Assembly: GCA_019914945.1 (NCBI GenBank)
Contig: CM034111.1
Location: 3,844,001 to 3,908,000, forward strand
DNA length: 64,000 bases
Source of the DNA: Typha latifolia
Taxonomy: Eukaryota > Streptophyta > Magnoliopsida > Poales > Typhaceae
Direction: 5' to 3'
Made by a program: the position numbers and the translations under genes. Positions 56,501 to 64,000 of the stretch are shown one piece after another (position 1 is the stretch's first letter; each line of letters opens with the position of its first letter). The notes under the pieces were generated by a model. The model was not told the origin of the DNA. It did no database searches and saw nothing but the letters and a program-made list of their open reading frames with translations.

Positions 56501-59500
56501 TAATAGGTGAGGTAGGGTTGGTGGGATTTGAACTCAAAACCTTTTATCCTAGTGTCATTTTAAGTTTTTAACTCACTGATCACTCTAAAAGCTTAAGCCC
56601 CCGTTCGCTTTAGAAATAATTTTATTCTTATTCTAGAATAACAGTTGAATACCAATAATAACCTCATTCTAAAGTACAAATATTATTTATTAGAATTACA
56701 TCTTATATCACACACTAACTCAATTACTAATTTTCCCTTTAACATATATCTCATCAACTTATTTTATATCAAATCAAAGGGTATTTATAGTAATTTTATA
56801 AAAAGCAAAACAAATTTTTCTATCATTTTCTTCACTTGTATTACATAAAAAATAATTATTTCTCTTATTCCAGAATACAAGTGAAGACAATAATAGTTAT
56901 TCATGAAATAAAAGCATCATTTTGAGAATAATAAAAGAATATTTATTCTAGAATTGACCTTATTCCTGAAGTAAACGAGACCTAAGATGTTAGAAAAATT
57001 TAGTTTTTTACATTCTATTTTAACAAACCACATCTTATACAGTGCCAAAAGTTAGCTTGTTAATGTGGCTAGCCAGCTAGGATGACTTTTGTATCTTTGT
57101 GCTTCTTAGGGACCTAGTAGGGCAATGTACCCATTAATTGATTGGGTAAACTTACATTCCCCTATTCTGTGTGAATATTTCTACAATGCTTTCCTTTAAG
57201 CCTGAGAGCCTCAGGCTTGAACTGTTCTGGTCACAACAATTATGGCTGGATTTTTGTTCTTTCATAGTAAGGCTATGGAGTTAGGCTGTTGTTTCTATGT
57301 TATTATTGCAACCTGACATGAGTTAATGGCTTCTCAATTCTCCTCTAGATCGAGCTTACTCGAGCAGTGCTACCCCTACAGAATTTAATTACTATGTGTA
57401 ACGGTTGGAGAAACCCTTAGGTATTTTCTCATTAAGAATAAGAGTATATACATGAATATGTTGGGTAAATTATACCTCAAGTACAATTTAAGAGTATACA
57501 TTAATAACCCTCCTTCAAACTCAAAGTGGATCAAACACAAGGAGTTTGCTAACTAGATATTTGAAACGCGAAGTGGGAAGCGACTTAGTGAAGAAATCAG
57601 CAATCTACTCCATAGATGATATACAAGGAAGACTGAAAGTGCCAGCTAGAAGCTGATGTGAACAAAATAACAATCCACCTCAGTATATTTTTTTCTCTCA
57701 TGGAATACAAGATTGCTTACAATCTGTATAGCAGTTCTGCTATCACAATAAAGAGCAGCGGCCAAAGGAATAGACACGCCAATGTCTTCCAATAAACGGT
57801 GAAGATGAATATTCTCCTTAGAAGTAGTGGACATAGCTCTATATTCTGCTTCAGTATTAAAGAGAGAAATATCTTACTTCTTGCTTTGTCAAGATATATG
57901 ATAGTCATCAAGGAACACACAATTCAGTAGTAAAATGATGAGTTATAGGATCACTAGCCCAATCAGCACGAATAACAAGAGATGAATGAGCAGACATCAA
58001 AGGAGAGCGAGTAATAGCCTCCTGCACATATATGAGAATTCAGAGTAGTGCTGCATAATGAATAGATCAAGGGGCTGCCACAAACTGACTAACTATGCTC
58101 ATAGCATGAGTGATATTTGGTCTGGTGATGTATAAGTACGTAAGCTAACCAACAAGCTACCTTTATCTAGTTGGATCTGCTAATGTCACACCATCTATAA
58201 GACGAAGCTTTACATGAAGCTCAAGAGGTATCAGCTGTCCTATCATCATATACAACTACCCGACTAATCAGCTGTCCTCTCTCACTGTGAGCAATCTTAA
58301 GATAGAAAATAGCGTAGGTGACCCAAGTCTTTTATCTGAAAGTGTTGAGACAATTGTTTCTATAAAGACTTGATAGTAGCTTAATCATCATTTGTAATAA
58401 TCATGTCATTTACGTAAAGTAGTAAAACAAATCCCTGTGGAGAAATATGCATAAATATAGAGTGGTCATGATCACTTTCAACAAAACCAACCTCTGTCAT
58501 AGCTCGACGGAATCGCTCAAACCAAGTATGAGGTTCCTGTTTGAGGCCATAGATGGCACGACGAAGTCGACAAACATGGGTTAGAGACAAACTATCTAGA
58601 TAGAGGCTGCATATAGACTGTCTCAATCAAATCATTGTGAAGAAAAATATTTTTTACATCCATTTGATACAAAGGCCAACGACGAATAGCAGCTATCACA
58701 AAAAGTGCCTAACTAGTAGTCATTTGAGTCACATGAGCAAATGTCCTTATAATCAATGCCATACTTTTAGGTGAAACTTCTAGCAACAAGACGAGCTTTG
58801 TATTGCTCAATAGATCCATCAGGTCGCCTTTTGATTTTATAAACCCATTTACAGCTAACAAGTTCAGTGTCACTTGATAGAGAAACAACATCCCATGTTT
58901 GGGTACGTGCAAAAGCCTAAAACTCTTTATTTATAGCATGCTGCCTCTCAGGATGGAAATAGCCTTTTGATAAGAATTAGGCTCATGATCTGTTTGAAGA
59001 CTTATTAGAAAAGTGTGTAACTCAAAAGAATAGCATGCAACATCAATAAATCCATATCTTTGATGATGACGTTGTTCACGCTGAGATTGACAAGAATCTA
59101 CTATACCAACAAGAGGAGAGTGTAGAGGGTGGCGTAGAAGATGAAACATGAGGAGATGCAGATGAAGGGGGTACAAGAATAACCCATCGAGAATACACCT
59201 GAATGATAGGATGGCAAGGGAGAAGATCACCAGGACATCCAACAAGAAGCTCCTCAAAAGAGTAAGGAATAGGGGCAGCCTCAAGAGGAGGCTGAGGAGA
59301 AGATGTCGAAGATGGAGGCTCAAGAAAAGCGAGGTCTTGAGACTCATGTGAGTAATAAGAAATATCATGAAAAGAGACTCGACAAGTAATTCACATCCAA
59401 CGAGTCAAAGGATCATAGCATCGATAGCTCTTGTGTTCAGAACTGTACCCAAAAGGAACACATTACACAGAGAGCTGACAATTTGTTATACTTATGAGCA

Positions 59501-61105
59501 TGAAGCAAAACAAAGCAAGTACATCCAAAAAACACAGAGCCCTAGAGTTTCTTGAATCTGATATCTGTATTTCAATCCCACAAAGTTCCGTCAACTGGTT
59601 GGAGCCTTGACCGGCTCATTGAGTTAAAGATCAATTGGATATTCTAATTGCAGCTCCTTAAGTAGTTTCGCAAGGAAATTCCTCCTTCTATTACTTGAAG
59701 AAAACAGAAGAGCTAATTATTTGGCCAACTTACAACTCACATAATCCACTATAAAATTAGAACCAAAAGAACCTCATCCTAAGACTCCAAAATGGAAAAG
59801 CCCTTTAAGACGAGATTTGGGTATATGACCTTACTTGCGATGCTATAAATCAATAGGAGAGGGAGTAGCACCAACGAAATGGGAAATAGGTGAGATAGGT
59901 AGATGAAGAAAAGAAATATGGTAAATGTCACCTGCTTTACGACCAACTCCAATCTCCTGGCCAATAAATGGATCCTGCATCACATAAGAAGCAACAATAA
60001 ATAAGACTTCATAGCCAGAATCACAAATACTACAAAGAGAATATTCATGCTCAGATCAAGAATATGCAAGATATGAGGTAGAGTGAGAGGACCATAATGC
60101 TCAGAGGTACTGGTAATAGATCTAGACCGACAAATGGAAAGAAGAGATCCATTTGCAGCTTGAAGTGGTGGCAACTGTGACATAGGTGAATAAGCAGTAA
60201 GATATAAGAATTTGGAGTCATATGCTAAGTGACACCAAAGTCCGCAATCCAAGTGTCATGAGTAATACCAGAATGAGTAGACATGGTTAAGTGATTTGTC
60301 AGAAAAGCAAATGTAGTGGACACTAGATTCTGTAGAAGACGGTTGAGGAGCTAACTTTGTTGGTCTAGTGTTTGCTCAATAATTGAAGATGATCCAGTGG
60401 AGTAGTATGCATAACAGGAACAATAAAGGGCATTTTAGAAGAAGCATTAGTAGCCACAGATGTAATCGATCGTGGATGACTTGTTTGTTTGTGGTTTTTG
60501 CGTTTCCTGGGATACAATTCCCAACATGCCTCAATGAGATGCCTTAGCTTGTGACACTGAGGACGAGAACGAGAACGAGAGTATTTGATAGCTACAGTAG
60601 CAAAAACCTAGTCCAACTCTATGAAAGGAAATGCCACCAATATAGCATATCATGGATCTCCTCAGCAATTAGCTCAACTTGAGAGATGAGTTTGTTGTAG
60701 GTTAGAGTTGTCCTATAAAAGGCTATCTGAGGCTTAAACATGAACGAACTAATGATGAATTTATGAAAAGAAGGTTCTTTTAGCCCCCACAAGGCAAACA
60801 AAACACTTCTTTGGTGTCCGTCAAAGGATCCGGAGGTAGGGGATGACCTCTAATCATGGTTCCTAGTTTCAGCCGATCCAAAGTGGGATCGGCCGAAATG
60901 GATCGGGATTGGCCGTAGCCGATCCCGATCCTGGCCAAAACCAATCTATTGATTGGTTTCGGTCGGGTATCGATCGATACCCGATTCGTTTTGGGTCAGG
61001 ATCGGTCGATACGGCCGATCCCGCCCGAGACGAGCATGGGTAATAGAGAAAGAAAGGGGAAAGAGAGAGAGAAAGAGAGGGAGCAAGAAAGGGAAAGACA
61101 GGGGA

Positions 61106-61157
<52 letters not shown>

Positions 61158-62857
61158 AAGACCAATCAAGCATATCGAGAATGAACAATGTGCAAACAGG
61201 TCTCCTCAACAACTAGCTCAGCCACAATTGACTCTAAACTTAGCAGAGTGCCGTGATAAACCAATGTCCTTGCAAAAGGAGCGAGCAAACTCAGGGCGAA
61301 GAGCATAATAAATCTGATAAAGCTGGCGGTGCTCTCTAAAAGCCTCCCAAGTACTAGCAAACTGTATAGAAAACTCAGAAGTCTCTAATACTTGCAACTT
61401 ATGCCAAAAGTCATGCATGTGGCTATAAAATTACTGGATAGATTGTTCACCCTGCTAAGCTGATTTTGCACTAGATAGAAGGTGATCCTCCCGAGCATCA
61501 CTAGATTGAACAAAATGTGATCGAAGGTGTCACCAATAGCCGAAGAAGGAAGTTAATCACGGGCTGGATCAGAATTTTCCATAGCAACAGTAGCAAATTC
61601 AAGCTTGGTAAGAAAATAGAAGTAGCAATAGCAATAAATTGATCTTGGCTAGATCAGACTTGAGTCAGCAATAGTAAATTGATTGAATCAATTAATTGAG
61701 GACAGCAAATTTATGTTGGCTGGATCAGACTTGAGGTAGCAATAGAAGTTTGATCAAATCAATTAATTGAAGAACAGGATCAACAGACAGCAATAAGTTG
61801 GTCTTAGCTGGATCAGACTAGACATTGGTGCTTGACCTGGCCCTTCGGGTACTTGGCCTTCACAGCATCGGTGACGCAAGGTTGAGGCCAGCGGTGGGGA
61901 GGCGAAAGGCGGAGCTGAGTCCAGTGATGAGGCAAAAGGTGAGTATGCGAGCTCACAACCGACCAGAGGAGCTTGGGGGCTTGTCAGAGGTGGACGATAC
62001 CAGAGGAGGCCGGTGATGAGGCGAAAGGTAATGAGTATGCAAGCTTCGACTGATGAGCTAGGGTTTCCTTCTTCCGCTCTTGCTGGTGGAGAAGAGGAGA
62101 AGCTAGGAAGATCTACCACGAGGGCATGCGAGCTCTTTGACTGTCGAAGCAAGAGTTTCCTTCTTCCGCTCTCGGTGATAGAGAAGACAAGAAGCAGAGA
62201 AGGTTAGGGAGGGCACATACTAGAAGACACTTTGATACCATGTAATGATTGGAGAAAACCCGTTGGTATTTTCTCATTAAGAATAACACTATTAAATCTT
62301 GTTGGAGTTTCTCCATCCAAACATTCCCTTTCTCCATCCAACCTTGCCTGAAACTGCAAAGCTTTGTTTGAACTTCGTTTGGGCTCCTTCTTGTCTGCCC
62401 AAGTTTCAGTATGGAAAATGGAGGTACTCGTTCCTGCTTAGGAGGCTTTAATGCTTTTAATCTTTATATGTTGCAGCTGTATAAAGATACTGCAGATAAA
62501 TCTACTTATGTTATTTATTATACTGTCTGTTGCCTCTTTCGATTAAAAGTTGTGATCATGTTGGTATGTCGAATGGATAACATATCAGGTGAAATTTATC
62601 ATTAGTTGCATGCATTTTCTTGTAAGACAATTTATGACAGCTTCCTAGCATATCACACCTTGGATTGTTTTAGTTGTGTGATGTTTTTGCTACTTTATTG
62701 GATTCGTGTTGTATCTTTTGCAGGAAAGTGAAGTTTCAGCTGTTAAGTACATCTCTTGTGATGAATACAGAAGATTTCTTGCAGCGGAGAATGAAGATTA
62801 TGTGCCTTATGATATAAATGGGCAGTATGGCCTGCTATTTAATATCATTGAGGAAAG
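49488..62857 (+). CDS. NUDT3: Nudix hydrolase 3-like protein, N-terminal part (3' end outside window)
   Basis: Five exons: 49488-49567, 49656-49835, 54666-54743, 55801-55897, 62724-62857; 190 residues are coded here, phase kept at every junction, and the next exon is beyond 64000. Start MADSHHEEEYLDVLTMTGEK, then YHRAVHVWIYSES, DSWPGLWDISSAGHISAGD. The Nudix box is G74-x5-D80-x7-R88-E89-L90-x-E92-E93-x-G95-I96, so the usual first Glu is Asp, as I recall for Arabidopsis NUDT3 too. Exon 4 (NNEFNDVYLVTTL) and exon 5 (DINGQYGLLFNII) complete the IPP-isomerase-like Nudix fold. In Arabidopsis this domain is fused to a dipeptidyl-peptidase III-type metallopeptidase; that part would lie outside the window and cannot be checked. 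Introns of 4.8 kb (49836-54665) and 6.8 kb (55898-62723) are almost wholly transposon, all coding-capable ones antisense to the gene. Confidence 0.93.
50166..50745. mobile_element. hAT-type element inside the gypsy LTR
   Basis: Starts TAGGGATGTAATTTAG; right end read in reverse starts TAAGGCTGTC. Possible target duplication TATACCGT (50158-50165) and TATATAGT (50746-50753), 6 of 8 equal. The arms carry AAGCTTGA/GAGCTCGAGC words; a (TA)n run lies at about 50546-50587. Confidence 0.65.
51585..54021 (-). mobile_element. Ty1/copia-type element, internally deleted, nested in the gypsy element
   Basis: Flanked by a perfect 5-bp target duplication GTTAT (51580-51584 and 54022-54026). LTRs: 51585-51757 and 53863-54021, sharing ATGTATTGCTTGATATGATA and GACTTGGCCCTATTTATACA. 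A polypurine tract (AAGTTTGAGGGGGG on the minus strand) abuts the left LTR. Remnants: an RNase H-like segment near 51900-52010, with DNDSAKK, and a GAG pre-integrase motif SDIWHRRLGHISSQ near 52600. Most of integrase and reverse transcriptase is missing; frames are broken. Length 2437 bp. Confidence 0.85.
56008..56294. mobile_element. MULE-like non-autonomous element, copy 3
   Basis: 287 bp in a NUDT3 intron. Starts AACGATGGCCGTGCC; right end read in reverse starts AAGGATGGTCGTGCC. Flanks TGTATTTATC (55998-56007) and AGTATTTATG (56295-56304) agree at 8 of 10 positions. The interior differs from other copies (GC-rich, with CATCG/CGTCATCG words), so only the termini are shared. Confidence 0.65.
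56340..56590. repeat. Unclassified repeat with internal duplication
   Basis: TTAACTCACTGACTACTCTA followed by AAGCTTGAGC near 56353 recurs as TTAACTCACTGATCACTCTA, AAGCTTAAGC near 56565. It may be the edge sequences of an old retroelement; no coding part. Confidence 0.4.
56595..56990. mobile_element. MITE of the TTCTAGAATA family, copy 5
   Basis: Left end CCCGTTCGCTTTAGAAATAA, right end TTATTCCTGAAGTAAACGAG: an imperfect terminal inverted repeat. TTCTAGAATA occurs near the left end (56630) and TTCTAGAATT near the right (56946). Clearest ends of the family in this window. Confidence 0.7.
57397..62290 (-). mobile_element. Ty1/copia-type LTR retrotransposon, degraded, antisense in NUDT3 intron 4
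   Basis: LTR copies: 57397-57500 (starts TGTAACGGTTGGAG) and from 62241 (TGTAATGATTGGAG, recognisable for about 50 bp). Both contain GGTATTTTCTCATTAAGAAT. On the minus strand the primer binding site TGGTATCAAAGTG (62240-62228) directly follows the right LTR, and a polypurine tract (TTTGAAGGAGGG) precedes the left one. In order on the minus strand: gag-like region (about 62000-60400), integrase region (60300-59000), reverse transcriptase (about 58900-58380, with AIYGLKQEPHTWF and a YVND in place of YVDD), and an RNase H segment (57834-57650, LYCDSRTAIQI). Many frameshifts and stops; not functional. Confidence 0.88.
60860..61155. repeat. GATCGGCC-rich insert and (GA)n tract within the copia element
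   Basis: 60875-61030 repeats GATCGG/CCGATC words (GGGATCGG, GCCGATCC, CGATCGATACCCG) unlike the surrounding gag sequence. It is followed by a purine run ending in about 24 GA repeats (61107-61154). Probably a nested MITE; ends undefined. Confidence 0.5.
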
Positions 62858-63182
62858 GTATTTGAGTATTTTTGTTCCAAATTTTGTAAGCTTAATTACT
62901 GATTTGTTGTCCTTTTTATATAACAAAGTATTACATTGTACACAATTATTCATACCATGCATTGGTAGATAGCATTCTTCATAGTTTTTCTACTAAAGTT
63001 TGAAATGGATACTTTACTCCTTTTGGCAATGGTTGCTTCTCTTTATTAACAATTCATCTAATAAACAAGACCAAGGAATTAAAATCATGATGTGATAGAG
63101 ATGAATCTTCTTTTTTGATGTTAAATAATGAGATATGTATTGCAAAATTCACTGCATACTCATACCAGCAATGCATCATCAC

Positions 63183-63752
63183 AAGATGTGCCACTCGACG
63201 TGCATAACTGGCATACATTGGCATGTCTTTGACACATTTTTGATATAATTTTTAGGTTTTTTAAGTTTTTAGGTCTTTGACACATCAATTTTTATTTTTT
63301 GTTTGAATATATATATATTAGAGCCTACATTAGAATCTTTTAATTTTTAGATTATTTTTGTAAATGATCTATAAAAATATAGCAAATGTAAAATAGAAAC
63401 ATTACTTGACACATAATATGATTGAATATATTAATTAAAAGTTTAAAACTAATATTAATGATTGAACACTTCATATATGTGAATACTCCATAATATGATT
63501 GAAATAGGAAAGTAAAAAAAAAAAGAATTCCACATGACATATCATGTTTGTCACATGATAAAAAGAAAGACTTTATAAAATATTTTGGATTTACTACTCT
63601 AATGGATCCCTTTCAAATCAATAAAAATTTGTTTTGAACCTCATGCAACTCATGCCAATTGGCATGAGTCGGTACACGCCTGTGCCAACTGGCACGAGTC
63701 GGCACCATTGCCACCATCGACACGACAATTGCCAACCGGCACGATCATTGTT
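63183..63752. mobile_element. MULE-like non-autonomous element, copy 4
   Basis: About 570 bp in the NUDT3 intron starting at 62858. The right end read in reverse starts AACAATGATCGTGCC; the left end starts AAGATGTGCC. Flanks are similar but not equal (ATGCATCATC versus GATGCATATC). The AT-rich core matches copy 1 (ACACATAATATGATTGAATA) and copy 2 (CTACATTAGAATCTTTTA). Confidence 0.65.
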
Positions 63753-63759
63753 GATGCAT

Positions 63760-64000
63760 ATCGCTAAGTTACTGCGGTAGATGACAAGACAGACATACAA
63801 GGAGAAGAATCAAATATTTTGATCAAGCAGCAGAAGCTATTCATTTTTATACCCTTGTATTGCCTTGAAAATCTTTGGCTAGAGTGCTTGCTAAGAGAAT
63901 CTGAACATTTAAATGCATGCCTCAATAAATTATGAACTTCTTAATAAGCTTGAAGACTTCTTATTTTGTCTGGCTCCAGAGGGACAAGAAGGAAATATTA
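63760..64000 (+). other. Intron sequence at the window edge
   Basis: Continues the NUDT3 intron that begins at 62858. I found no exon that continues the protein here. Confidence 0.4.

Noticed and set aside
63960..64000. Possible next NUDT3 exon after GGCTCCAG
   Set aside because: The translation does not continue the family sequence and the window ends before it can be tested.

Overview
This is nuclear DNA of a flowering plant, probably a monocot (inferred from the look of the proteins and the repeats, not proven). The genes have many introns with GT-AG borders, the spacers are AT-rich, and much of the window is transposon-derived. Exon borders below were found by reading splice sites and checking that reading phase is kept across every junction; homologies come from motif recognition without a database search.

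Layout. (1) 66-6527, +: the 3' part of a plant STE20/OSR1-like protein kinase gene. (2) 8104-16489, -: a complete 11-exon ATG18b-type autophagy gene, convergent with the first. (3) 16.5-20.2 kb: spacer with a hAT-type element and MITEs. (4) 20258-22315, +: S-adenosylmethionine decarboxylase with a TATA box, a leader intron, a tiny uORF and a conserved spliced uORF that overlaps it by one base. (5) 22.3-37.6 kb: 15 kb without a recognisable protein gene. It holds hAT-type elements, repeats, a CT-rich promoter/leader-like block and, on the minus strand at 25.3 kb, a near-perfect miR171 target-mimic site. (6) 37615-39734, +: a PTC52/PAO-type Rieske oxygenase. (7) 40610-41109, +: a broken lipid-transfer-like gene that keeps its TATA box and intron. 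(8) 43397-47261, -: a TGS1-type cap-guanosine methyltransferase; one intron holds a 33-bp perfect hairpin and an expanded MITE. (9) 49488 to beyond the window, +: NUDT3-like Nudix hydrolase, whose 4.8-kb and 6.8-kb introns are filled with nested gypsy, copia, hAT and MULE-like elements.

The genes are unrelated housekeeping functions (signalling, autophagy, polyamine synthesis, chloroplast chlorophyll/translocon chemistry, snRNA/snoRNA cap methylation, Nudix hydrolysis), not a pathway cluster. The most interesting items are the miR171 mimic, a small MULE-like family with 10-bp target duplications sitting in introns, the decayed partial exon copy in ATG18b, the intronic hairpin and the recently broken LTP-like gene.
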